64,000 bases of DNA from Trileptium ribeirensis (lineage: Eukaryota; Nematoda; Enoplea; Enoplida; Thoracostomopsidae): assembly GCA_030248225.1 (NCBI GenBank), contig JASANE010019293.1:1-64000 (forward strand), given 5' to 3'. Positions 55,801-64,000 of the stretch are shown here, piece by piece; position 1 is the first letter of the stretch; each line of letters starts with the position of its first letter. The position numbers and the translations under genes are program-made. Below the pieces are notes generated by a model. The model saw nothing but the letters and a program-made list of their open reading frames with translations. It was not told the origin of the DNA and did no database searches.

Positions 55801-58505
55801 TGGGTATGTTATTAGCCCTGCGGGACGGCACTGGAGCTAGATTTACAAAAGATTCGCAACCATAATGCTCAAATTTACTACTCTTTCAATACAAATCAAT
55901 GTAGGAATTGGAATAGCTCCAAAATTGATTTAAAATTTATGATTAGACTCAAAAGTTTTCGTTATTGGAGAAACAAATAATGACGTGTCCTACGGTTCTG
56001 CTGTGTGATTCAAATCGTTGCCATTAATATATTGCCGGTTTATTACTGGTATTATGAGACTTTAATGGCGGCTCAGAAACCTAAATCATGGACCTTTGAG
56101 ATATTCGACAAACGTACATTAGCACACTCGCTACGCTTTCCCTTTCGCTGTGTGAGTCACTGTATTTTTATAATATATATCCCAGACGTCGGACTATAAT
56201 TATTCAGGCGACAATGACAATATGCCGAAATTTTTATAATATATATCCCAGACGTCAGACTATAATTATTCAGGCGACAATGACAATATGCCGAAATTTT
56301 TATAATATATATCCCAGACGTCGGACTATAATTATTCAGGCGACAATGACAATATGCCGAAATTTTTATAATATATATCCCAGACGTCGGACTATAATTA
56401 TTCAGGCGACAATGAGAATATGCCGAAAAATGTTGCTTTAGTGCATTACATTATGCCTCTGTGTTGAAAAGGAATTAATTGTGCTTGAAAATATTAAAGT
56501 GTGTATTTAAAACGTGTAAAAATATTACGGACGCTAACTCGATATTGTGTAAACGGTGATAATGCGGTTTTCGTTTTCTTGGTTACCAATGGTTAAGTTA
56601 ACTGTGATCTGATTTCAGAGTCAGCACATTCCAGAAAACAAATCTTCGCCAAGATATTTATATTAAAACGAGATGGATGGTTCAGCTACAATACTCGCCA
56701 TAAATCCACCAACTTTGACAACAATGGCGAAAACCTATGTTGGCCCCATAAGATTGAATAGGAACGGCCTGGAAGACAGGTTGTGTTCGTTCCAAACTGG
56801 TGCGTAAAAATAACTGATGTCCGATGAGTGCAGCTTTATTTCTATCGATAAAGTGAGCAGCAATAGTTGTCATAACCAATCTCGCCGACCAATGATGCGC
56901 TAAAACGTTGTCGCCAAAATTCAGACAATCATGATGAAATTAAATTTTTTGTGATTGTTGTACCTCGGTGCGACTGCCATCTTTGTGACCCCTAGACTTC
57001 GATTTGGTCGGCTGTTCGCGACTCGCTTCGGATGATACTGATATACCAGCTCTGAAAATATTTTACAAACGAAAGTGTGTAAAAATAAATCATGATTCTT
57101 GTTAATTTATAAAACCAACTTTCTAAGCAAGAGGTTTCGCGCCTGGAATAAAATCTTCTTTTCAATAAATGAGCGAATACCACGTGCCGCAGCAGGCACA
57201 AACAACTGTTGTAATCTCAACGCTATATCACTTCACCAACAAAAGTTTTCGCGAATCGTTAGTTTAAATTTAACAACTGTTCAATTGTACTTCGTGCTTT
57301 TTAACTAATTATTCACTAATTTTTCGCCAACAATAACTTACTTTTATTCCTGTCGGTAACTGTACTTCACATGCACTGCTGCATAGCGCTGATAGAATCA
57401 GTACAATGGGCAAACATTTTTAAACGCTGCTCCTACAAAACAATGTGTATAATGTTGCGGTAACTGTAGGTAAAAACCAATTAAATAATGTTCCCAAACT
57501 GTGGCTACGATACTGACCGTGTCTCAATCGCTGTGCCACATTATGCATACATACTTAGTAAAATCCTACACATTATTAACAAAAGTTGCGTGAAAATGGC
57601 AACACCCAGAAAATAACACATTTTCATTAGTTATCTCTAGCTGACGGTGAACCAAAACAAGCTCAAGCACAAAAATGTCTGCTCTTAATTTCTTTACCTA
57701 AATACATAAGAGATGAGATCAGAAAACGTTTTCTACACAGCAGTGTTAGCAAATATCGCCACGATGAATCGGACAGAAGGAATAGCCCGTTCAGAATCGA
57801 AGTTCACCAATTAGGCCTGGCCCGTTTGCTACCCGCGCTGGATCGACCCTCGTAGAGGGTCCAAATTCTTACCTCTAACATATATACAAACGAGCAGAAA
57901 GAGCCATAAATTTTCGACCAGGCACATTTGTCACCGAAGTCCGTCGGGCCCGGTTCTGTGATTTCGTGTGCTCGGTCCGAACCGATCTATTTCTAATCGG
58001 CTGGAACGAGCTGGGCATAAATTCTTACCTCTAACGACCAGCGAAGATAAAAATCGAGTCCTTATTTACATCGTAAATGATGTCTTCGAAATAAATGTGT
58101 TCAAATTTATTTGCGGAACACAAAATTTTGAAGCGTTGTAACAGAAAAGTTACATGTAGTTCATTTTAGAATTACAATTTAGAATCGAAGGAGCTATGGC
58201 AGACATCGGGGCAATAACTGTAAAAGAATGTATCTTTGTCAAAGTAATTTTATGTACACTGGCGTACAGTACCCCAGTCCGTGCTATGTAGCCGTGCATC
58301 TAATGTATTTACCAAAAATTTTTGCCTAATGTGACATTTGTTTTAAGCGGGGATTACGTTTCACAAACAATATCCTGTCGTATATTTGGGCTGATCTAAA
58401 ATTTTACCCTCCATATTCAACCAATGTGGACAGGACTTTGTCAACCTCGCTGGCGTCCGAGTTATCATTCTTCCGTCGAAGGATGCGTTTCGGCGTAAGG
58501 ATAGC
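40790..58505 (-). CDS. CCDC93: CCDC93 central and C-terminal coiled-coil exons, partial
   Basis: CCDC93 is a subunit of the CCC complex (COMMD proteins, CCDC22, CCDC93), which works with Retriever and WASH in endosomal recycling. Twelve - strand exons, listed separately, run from 58408-58505 to 40790-40827. All have AG acceptors and GT donors, and phases agree at every junction, giving 947 bp (315 codons) without a stop. The key match is [20 protein letters not shown] continuing into [27 protein letters not shown] and [12 protein letters not shown], the most conserved C-terminal block of the family. Earlier exons are heptad-rich coiled coil. The N-terminal domain lies beyond 64000 or in unrecognised exons; the last part (about 100 residues) was not found below 40790. 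Expression and regulation cannot be read from the sequence. Confidence 0.95.
40828..41880. other. CCDC93 intron sequence
   Basis: Intron between the last two exons found; contains a small inverted-repeat hairpin (listed separately). No other feature recognised. Confidence 0.6.
41530..41602. repeat. Short foldback, CACTTTTGCAGAAAGT arms
   Basis: Inverted arms CACTTTTGCAGAAAGT (41530-41545) and ACTTTCTGCAAAAAGTG (41586-41602) enclose about 40 bases. Probably a very short MITE remnant. Confidence 0.7.
41881..41963 (-). CDS. CCDC93: CCDC93 exon
   Basis: Acceptor TTTTAG, donor GTTTGT; phase 1 in, 0 out. Encodes [19 protein letters not shown]; the family has HKETKQFFTLYNTLDD. Confidence 0.96.
42058..42655. 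repeat. Three-unit 75-bp minisatellite split by a transposon
   Basis: Units starting at 42058, 42500 and 42575 share AAATATTTTT.AA..TAACGCCAA and then GCCAAA and an A-rich half ending in TC(C/G)GTGA-like sequence. The first unit is separated from the rest by the 364-bp transposon at 42127-42490, which duplicated CGTGA at the end of that unit. It lies in a CCDC93 intron. Confidence 0.85.
42127..42490 (-). mobile_element. CTGGCCTGTCCACAG-type DNA transposon, copy 1
   Basis: Ends CTGGTCTGTCTACAG (42127-42141) and CTGTGGACAGGCCAG (42476-42490) are inverted repeats; flanks are identical CGTGA (42122-42126 and 42491-42495). It is related, in opposite orientation, to 47224-47624 and 62410-62735. 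G-rich ends, AT-rich centre, no coding capacity. Confidence 0.9.
42951..43059 (-). CDS. CCDC93: CCDC93 exon, most conserved block
   Basis: Acceptor TTTTCAG, donor GTAATT; phase 0 in, 1 out. Encodes [20 protein letters not shown] and then [12 protein letters not shown], the diagnostic motif of CCDC93. Confidence 0.97.
44022..44093 (-). CDS. CCDC93: CCDC93 exon
   Basis: Acceptor TTTCAAG, donor GTAACT; 24 codons, phase 0-0. Encodes [20 protein letters not shown]; the family has a DRRY..EKEKLYKIRLLQ segment here. Confidence 0.88.
44889..44963 (-). CDS. CCDC93: CCDC93 exon
   Basis: Acceptor ATTTCAG, donor GTAAGT; 25 codons, phase 0-0. Encodes [19 protein letters not shown], matching MTRLQQEIENLK in the family. 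Confidence 0.92.
46334..46489. mobile_element. 156-bp Tc1/mariner-like MITE
   Basis: Ends CAGTAGCCGGTAAAAATGAC and, inverted, GTCATTTTTGGCGAGTACTG are flanked by TA (46332-46333, 46490-46491). CTCGCTCGAAAT is repeated near both ends. TA target duplication and CAGT ends suit the Tc1/mariner group. It lies in the CCDC93 intron just next to the exon at 46523. Confidence 0.82.
46523..46604 (-). CDS. CCDC93: CCDC93 exon
   Basis: Acceptor TTTTCAG, donor GTTAGT; phase 2 in, 0 out. Encodes [20 protein letters not shown], aligned with the family LQNLRALVAMNENLKSQEQ segment. Confidence 0.9.
47224..47624 (+). mobile_element. CTGGCCTGTCCACAG-type DNA transposon, copy 2
   Basis: Starts CTGGCCTGTCCACAG, ends CTGTGAACAGGACAG (inverted, mismatches), flanked by TGGAT (47219-47223 and 47625-47629). 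It shares the AACCCCCATATTCAACTA block and ATAATGTTAAAATATAG centre with the other copies. A GGTGGGG-rich stretch follows the left end. Confidence 0.9.
47670..47743 (-). CDS. CCDC93: CCDC93 exon
   Basis: Acceptor TTTTAG, donor GTACTG (weak); phase 0 in, 2 out. Encodes [19 protein letters not shown]; the family has a KLDKEQAALEKIE segment here. Confidence 0.85.
48382..48444 (-). CDS. CCDC93: CCDC93 exon
   Basis: Acceptor TTTCAG, donor GTTAGT; 21 codons, phase 0-0, coiled coil ([14 protein letters not shown]). Confidence 0.82.
50314..50375. repeat. 62-nt near-perfect hairpin
   Basis: Arms of 29 bases with only two mismatches enclose a four-base loop (CTCA). The arms contain GAAATGACTGT and GGGTCTCAAA. 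It lies in a CCDC93 intron. It could be a tiny foldback transposon or a precursor-like RNA hairpin; no surrounding inverted repeat was found. Confidence 0.9.
50867..50965 (-). CDS. CCDC93: CCDC93 exon
   Basis: Acceptor TTTTTCAG, donor GTGTGT; 33 codons, phase 0-0. It encodes heptad-rich coiled coil with [17 protein letters not shown], matching the conserved KQSEL region. Confidence 0.88.
51280..51550 (+). repeat. Degenerate GTGAATGTCTTCC repeat
   Basis: Words like GAGTGTCTTC, GAATGTCTTCC, GTGACTTCC and ATGTCTTCC recur about every 25-45 bp. It is a decayed short tandem repeat in a CCDC93 intron; the frames across it are low complexity. Confidence 0.6.
53380..54240. other. Repeat-like intron sequence, unclassified
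   Basis: GC-richer intron sequence starting with GCTCGCTTGCGAGC (self-complementary) and ending near GTTCCACTCGCGAGCGAATA. The stretch at 54100-54170 (CAACCGTTATCGAGATCC and a CACACACGAC run) resembles the 3' parts of invertebrate transposons, but ends and class are not resolved. Confidence 0.4.
54931..54996 (-). CDS. CCDC93: CCDC93 exon
   Basis: Acceptor ACTTCAG, donor GTAAGA; phase 0-0, 22 codons, including [13 protein letters not shown]. Confidence 0.75.
56165..56428 (+). repeat. Four tandem 66-bp units
   Basis: Units start at 56165, 56231, 56297 and 56363 and are almost identical (differences at single positions, e.g. CAGACGTCGG versus CAGACGTCAG). Because 66 is divisible by three, an open frame of 22-residue repeats appears, but it has no other coding support. 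The copies' near identity implies recent amplification. Confidence 0.95.
56964..57051 (-). CDS. CCDC93: CCDC93 exon
   Basis: Acceptor TTTTCAG, donor GTACAA; phase 2 in, 0 out. It encodes a polar low-complexity linker ([16 protein letters not shown]). Supported by phase and splice sites rather than conservation. Confidence 0.7.
58408..58505 (-). CDS. CCDC93: CCDC93 exon (first in window)
   Basis: Acceptor TTTTCAG, donor GTAAAA; phase 0 in, 2 out. It encodes a basic PKRILRRK stretch and [13 protein letters not shown], matching the family segment R-x-H-x-TLLEYG. It lies 83 bp downstream of a MITE at 58589-58848. Confidence 0.85.
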
Positions 58506-58588
58506 CTGAAAATTTATAGGCAAAATTGTTTTATCACACAAGAACCTCGTAGGTTCCGCCTGAAATTAACGTAATTTATAAAAATGTA

Positions 58589-58848
58589 CACTGGAAATAC
58601 GTTTCCATGAAATTTAGAAGAAGTTTCTTTGATTTTTGCACCACCTGATATTGTTTCAAAATTTAAAGAATATTTCTTTAAATTTCAAATTTATTGAATT
58701 CCTTGAAATTAAAAAAAAATATTTTGCTAAAAGCTACATATGTATCTTTGGAATTTTAAAGAATAGTTTTATGAATTTTAAAACATTATTCTGGTGGTGC
58801 ACAAATCAAAGAAACTTCTGTTAAATTTCATGGAAAGTATTTGGAGTG
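58589..58848. mobile_element. 260-bp palindromic TA-flanked MITE
   Basis: Long inverted ends share CACTGGAAATACGTTTCCAT-like sequence (right arm CACTCCAAATACTTTCCAT), then GAAATTTA, AGAAGTTTCTTTGATTT and TGCACCACC. They extend at least 60 bp per arm and are weaker toward the centre. Flanked by TA (58587-58588, 58849-58850). Tc1/mariner-like MITE in the CCDC93 intron. Confidence 0.88.
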
Positions 58849-58850
58849 TA

Positions 58851-61052
58851 GTTTCTACAGCACCGGTTATAAGTTTTGTATTTACGCTTAAGAAAATGTT
58901 GAACTGAATGATATCTAACTTGAAATAATTAGTTATGGTTAGCTAGTTCGGAGCCTACAGTAACAGTCATAAAGGTGTACAGCTATACCACTGTTACGTC
59001 GTAGAATGACATTACGTCGGTTAGCTTAAGCAATTCAGGGAGTAATCGGAATTCCGGTTCAGCCTAATATTTACATGAATCGAAGTTTCGGATTCAGGTT
59101 TTAATGACATTTGGATATCCGCGCGGCGTATTTTGTCATAAAAGCTTCCCATTTCTAATCAAATTTAGCTAACAAACTAAACTAGACCGTAACTGAAATA
59201 TTTTTCTTACTGCTATTTGTAAAACATTAAAAGCAAATAATGTTCCGTCCTTGTGTTCGGCCAAGTACCTTTGCTTAGACCATTTATTTCCCAAAAACAC
59301 ACATGTATAGACCTCCACTAAACAATAATTTAGAAAGACATATTAGGACAAAAAATAACGCTAATCATTCAAACACTTTATAATTTATAATTTTTCGAAC
59401 TATTCCGCAGGCCAAAATTTGTTAGCTATGCCGTTATTCAAGCTGCAACCCAACGGCTCCTGCTTAGTATCTTGCGGCAAATAAGTGCCAAAATGTATTT
59501 ATCTATTAATTTTCATATACTCAGGAGAGTACAACATATATAAATCAATTTATGCGTAAATTGGCGATTCACTCGGTGATGGAGAAACGGGCAAACGTGG
59601 CTAATTCATTGCTTGATTTAAGGTCCGAAATTATAGTTTCTAAGCCCTCTTTAAAGGCACAGAAATGCTATACATTTGCAGTGCTGTGACTGTAATTTTC
59701 AGCCCATGTTAGAGTTTCTTATCTCAAACGTGGAAAAGGTGGGTCTACTTCCGCAGTTGAGGAATGTGATTGTCGGGAAACTGTCAAATCTTGTTACAAA
59801 TGGCAAACATGTCTTTTTCATTAAATTCCACGATACACGTGATAGCGTTACACCACTTTTGATCGCGTATATTTTCTTAGATCTAACTTCTTAGCTTTTG
59901 ATCGCGTAAGGAGCTTAACCTATGAGTTGAAAAGTTTCGAAAACAGCTCGCGTTTTGATTTCGTGGACCAAGTTGAAAATTTTGCAATTACTTCAAGAAG
60001 GAACTTTCTACTCTAATCATACAATACTTGTTTATGATAACCTTGTTAACATAACAATGTAACATTCTAAATTTACACCCTCACAGTTTACAGGAAAATT
60101 ATAACTTTTGCAGAGCCCTTGTTGTTGCCGAATTGGTTGCGTTCGACATAAGTACAATGCACTAATCGCAACCATCTACCGAACTCGCAAGGGAAAATGT
60201 AAAGCTCCATCTCGTCAGTAACGTGCAACTAATCTAACTAAGCTAAAGCCAAAAATTCACAACTTTGTTGTCAAAATTTAGCATTTACATATAGAACTAT
60301 GCAACACCTCGCAGGGACAATGATACACCCAATGTACTTTTAAAACCTAGCCAACATGTTTAACAACCGGTTAAATAACCCTATATGGCCGTGTTATTTA
60401 CCACCAACAAACAATATTGCCAGTAATTCTTGTTTTATTTTACATTATTGATAAGACCAGGTTAACGACGGCTCGGCAAAAATTGAATCTTCAGTTACGG
60501 TTCCGGCTAATTTAGTTACTCACTGGCAATTGGGTGTAAACAGTATCCTGCATTTAGGACCAATTTTGATGGTATTCTTTGACCGGAATGTTCACAGTGG
60601 CCGCCGGGTACAAGTTGAAGCTTTGACTAAAAAAACGTCATGCAAAAAAAGTCGAGGAAACAGTTTAAAACCGTAAAACTTATCGTCTGCAGGGTACAGC
60701 ACAAGGAAAGGAAGCCCTTGTTCACCTCCAGTCAATACATCATGTCTACATTTTATGTATCTATATATAATAAGCAATCAATATTGCTAATCAGCGACTA
60801 AAAGTACAGGCGTCGTTTAGACGTACAACAAACGTTTATTGTTTATTATCTGCATAAGTTTTTTTTCTGTTCTTTTACTAATCTTAATCTATGCAGTGTT
60901 TTTGCCGTCACTATTCCACACGTACACGTCCACAGATGTATATATAGAGAGAGCCCCCGTACGTTCATTGCCAACATACTAATACGAAGAATCCTCGAAG
61001 AAGAGTATCCCACTCATGTTACATACACTACACTATTTACGTTGTGGGTTGA
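58851..61052. other. CCDC93 intron or 5' region, nothing recognised
   Basis: AT-rich; contains a CAGGG-type repeat start at 59036. Open frames at 59676-59894 (+) and 60777-60592 (-) show no known motif. No upstream CCDC93 exon with correct phase was found. Confidence 0.45.
59036..59110. repeat. CAGGGAGTAATCGGAA repeat, copy 2
   Basis: Starts CAGGGAGTAATCGGAATTCC, as at 29087 and 63802, and continues with degraded CGGTT/CGGATT words. A probable hAT-type element end. Confidence 0.5.
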
Positions 61053-61305
61053 GGTCGATTTTTGCGTCATTTGCCACACTTTTAACGGGAAGGGGAGGCG
61101 ACAAGTTTACCACATTTCTTCTCACCCCCCCCCCACCAACTTTTGTTCTAAAGTTGAACTTTTATGTTTCAAAATTTAAGTTTCTTGTACAGATTTGGAG
61201 AAAAACTTGTGGAAGGCAAAACGAAAGTTGGGTGACACGACAGAAATAGAAAATTTGCCCCTACACCCACCAAAAACATTAAGATAAATGGCGCAAAAAT
61301 CGACC
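61053..61305. mobile_element. 253-bp inverted-repeat element (GGTCGATTTTTGCG ends)
   Basis: Left end GGTCGATTTTTGCGTCATTT (61053-61072) and right end AAATGGCGCAAAAATCGACC are inverted repeats with one mismatch; similarity continues weakly inward, including a C-run and its G.TGGGTG counterpart. No clear target duplication. MITE of unknown class. Confidence 0.78.
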
Positions 61306-62409
61306 GCGTCATCTCGCAACATATATAATGTAAGCATCGTGACATGACATGTGTGTCAGCCATTGTGTGTCACACTGTTTTTCAAGAGTTCGTCATGAAC
61401 TCATGCAAAAGGACATATTATTACATATTACTCAAAATGCATGTCAGAATTGGGAAATATTTCTATAAGCCCAAAAATTGGCAGCAAAATTTTATAAAAT
61501 GTTTCACATGGATCCCACTAGAAAAGGCAACCAAAATGTTCGTATATACCCCTATATATATATATAGATTTATACGTTCGTTGATTATGTTCAGCTATAA
61601 ACACAGCGAGCGGACTTATTTGGAGCGTGTAAAATAGGCTTTAATCAGTGTTAAAATGTGTGTAATTAATTTATGTACACTTTCTACCTGAAATGAGCAA
61701 TTACTGCTACAATTACTTTTTCTCAACTAATGGTATATATTTATGAATACTACAAAAAGTGGCGGAACATAGTGGCCATTCCTGAGAGTGGGGTGGGCCA
61801 AGTTGCGGCAAGTGCCAACGCAAGAAAGCGAGAGCGTTGCAAGGGATCAGGTGTTTCTGCAAATTTCAGGGCGGAATGCACCGGGCCATCCTTACAACGA
61901 ACAGACAAAGTTGCGCTGGAGTGCAGATAGATAGAAGGTTTCAATTTCAAGTCTACTGATAAAATCTTGTAAACGGTTTTTGCTCGTAAGTCGTAGCTGA
62001 TTTTTGCTCCATTGAAATTTTGTTAAATGAATCCCAACGAGGAGTTGTTATTTTTTCAATTTCCGACAATTCAAGCCCATTTTTATCTCTTTATATTTAT
62101 CACTTTCTCAAATTAAATATTTTGAGAAATACACATTATATTTTTATCTTTTTCCGAAATTATTTGTAACACAAAAAAATTTTCATTTCTCGTTCAAAAA
62201 TAGGCAGTAAATGAAACAAAAAGTGCAACACTATTGTTGACGCTATTTGTATATAATAAAACAAGTTTTATTACCGTCTTTACATCCTCTCAGATGCCTT
62301 TTAAGTGCTTTAGGTAATCCAAAATTTCTTAGCTACACGACACTGGTTTACCAGAATCCGTAAATTCTAAATGGATGAGGAGCCTGACCTTATCTAATGC
62401 GTATATATC
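61306..62409. other. No gene recognised
   Basis: AT-rich; small frames without motifs. A - strand frame at about 62330-62278 ends in a possible donor and resembles a zinc-finger-like HLRGC, but is too short to call. Confidence 0.45.
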
Positions 62410-62735
62410 CTGGCCTGTCCACAGGGGGGGGGGTGGTGGGGGACTCCTTACTATTCGAATCCACATGTTCGTGAGATTTTGCCCATGTCCGCCCACCCCA
62501 CTCAGCCGAAACCCCCATGTTCAACTATAAACCAAAATTTGCTTTTGTATGCAAAACGTTTTTGAAACATTAATTATCACTATTTCTAATGTTAAAACGT
62601 CGTTTTATGGCTTGAAAATACATGCACTGCTGTAAAACTACATGAAAATATTAAATATTTCAAGCAATCCTCCACTTTGAAATCGCTGAGAATGAACATG
62701 GGCCCCCTGTAGTTCCCCCACCACAAAAGACACGA
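62410..62735 (+). mobile_element. CTGGCCTGTCCACAG-type DNA transposon, copy 3 (right end missing)
   Basis: Starts CTGGCCTGTCCACAGGGGG and shares ATGTTCGTGAGATTTT, CCGAAACCCCCAT and the TTCAACTA...CTAATGTTAAAA centre with copy 2. The right terminal repeat was not found, so this copy is truncated or its end has diverged. Confidence 0.82.
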
Positions 62736-63801
62736 TAGATGTTTCTTTTAAATTGTGGGTGAACGATGCCCTTATGGGTTTATTTAACCAGTGCAGCTCG
62801 CTGATTTCACTGTTCTAAACGTGCGATGGCTACATGTCTCTGCCCCTGTGAGCCTTTCAATGGTGCTAAAAACGCTAAATTTTGGTTTCAAAATTGTCAG
62901 TTTTTTATATATTATCAATTTAGTTGTACACTGCCAGCTAGCATGGGTCTATAGGATTCTGAGGTGCCTGCCTCCGAGAAAGCAATAGCATTAACATGGT
63001 GTGCAAGCACTACGGCATCAGGCTTGACACTAGCACGTGAAAACATTATGCTTGAAATTATAATTTGAATTATTAGCATTATAATAGTAATTATAATAAA
63101 AAAAACTTTTTCAACATATAAATAAAAAAACTTCCAATATTTTTGGTACCTGAATGAATGAAGGGTTTCATGGTTTTCATACCGGTTTTTCAAAAAATTA
63201 AGGGTGAGTTGCACCCGCAGGAGCCGAACTTCACTTCTAGGAAAAATAGGAACCGCCACCAGAAGGCAGCACATTTTTTTACTTCTCTCAGAAATCGTGG
63301 CGTTTGTAAAAAAAGTTTAATAAAATTTAGGTTATCGTCCGGTATTTTTTCGACACTCCCTCATGCCTTGCTCACATAGCAATTTAAGCTCCGTTTGCGA
63401 GGCGTCAAGTAGATTTTCACATTTGTAAGAAGAAACCACTAACATGTACTGAAAATCACAGCCACTGTTTCACTTAGTGCCGGTACATTATCTCGGCTTT
63501 CTGTGACTTTGACATGGGGCCATGAAAGCCCTATATGAAACCTCAACATAGGCAGTGATCGCAGATTAGTCGCGGTTGCCACGTTTCCACCTTACCGCTG
63601 ATTTACTAGTGACAAATTCTCAGCATTGTGAAATACTAGAAATTGGTTCATCTGGTATCACGAGTATATTGTAATTAACCGATAAACACATATTTATAAT
63701 AGCTTAAATAATCGTATTGCCAATACATTTAAGACCACTGAGAGTACTTTCAAAAATTACAAATGTATTTTGCGTTTGATTGACTAGCGTTAACTACTTG
63801 T
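62736..63801. other. No gene recognised
   Basis: AT-rich; the - strand frame 63274-62915 has a possible splice donor near 63148 but no CCDC93 similarity. Confidence 0.45.
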
Positions 63802-63888
63802 CAGGGAATAACCGGAACCGAAATTTACCGGAACCGGAACCAGCAACCGGAACCGTTCATTTAAACCGGATCCGGAACCGGAACCTGG
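63802..63888. repeat. CAGGGAATAACCGGAA repeat, copy 3, GGAACCG-rich
   Basis: Starts CAGGGAATAACCGGAACCG and contains about eight CCGGAACC-like words in 85 bp, like the 29087 copy. Probable hAT-type element end. Confidence 0.6.
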
Positions 63889-64000
63889 TCTTCGAAATTT
63901 ATATAGTAAAACAGATGATGGAAAAAATGAAGGTATAGTGGATTACAATGCATTAAAAATAATTTTTACATTAAACTTAATGTATTGCGATGGTATTATT

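Noticed and set aside
56214..56441. Repeat protein gene in the 66-bp tandem array
   Set aside because: The frame is created by unit length only, with no upstream exon, signal or known motif.
59676..59894. 72-codon + strand frame following an AG-like acceptor
   Set aside because: No family recognised and opposite to the CCDC93 strand; not enough support for a gene.
62915..63274. - strand frame with a possible donor near 63148, considered as upstream CCDC93 exon
   Set aside because: Sequence does not resemble the expected CCDC93 segment preceding the 58408-58505 exon.

Overview
This is a stretch of an AT-rich, repeat-laden animal genome, probably an arthropod or another invertebrate. The evidence is small GT-AG exons of 38-185 bp separated by kilobase introns, two animal housekeeping genes, tRNA-derived SINE heads, PHD-finger non-LTR retrotransposons and a Ty3/gypsy-type element with an insect-type env. 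No prokaryotic features (operons, Shine-Dalgarno sites, CRISPR) are present. No species name can be supported from the sequence alone.

Two host genes are recognisable and face each other. On the + strand, exons 1-4 (14436-14620, 22777-22850, 24580-24723, 27165-27237) encode the N-terminus of the ER-membrane RING-CH ubiquitin ligase MARCH6/TEB4/Doa10; their splice phases join without a break. On the - strand, twelve in-phase exons (58505 down to 40790) encode the coiled-coil centre of CCDC93, a subunit of the endosomal CCC (COMMD/CCDC22/CCDC93) complex. The 5' end of CCDC93 lies beyond the right edge. The 3' exons of both genes were not found in the 13.5 kb between them.

Layout: 1-5.1 kb, decayed env-bearing retroelement with most of pol deleted. 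5.8-7.3 kb, tRNA-like SINE heads and a TGGTGT-rich inverted-repeat element. 8.3-11.5 kb, decayed non-LTR element on the - strand, itself interrupted by a 225-bp transposon with a clear 5-bp target duplication and by a repeat-containing insertion. 11.5-13.2 kb, a motif array and a 5'-truncated LINE fragment flanked by a 14-bp target duplication. 14.4-35.2 kb, the MARCH6 exons with two 4-5.5 kb copies of one non-coding repeat in opposite orientations in introns 1 and 4 (the left copy split by a 3.5 kb non-LTR element). 37-38.4 kb, dispersed repeat and internally deleted hAT transposase. 40.8-58.5 kb, CCDC93 with several small transposons in its introns. 58.6-64 kb, mostly unassigned intron with more small elements.

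Most notable: (1) the facing large repeats around MARCH6 exons 2-4 consist largely of short hairpins whose stems change in a compensatory way between copies, so base pairing rather than sequence appears conserved; (2) several small elements share a CTGG-type terminal repeat and 5-bp target duplications, which may define one DNA-transposon family; (3) CCDC93 is cut into unusually small exons, one of 38 bp.
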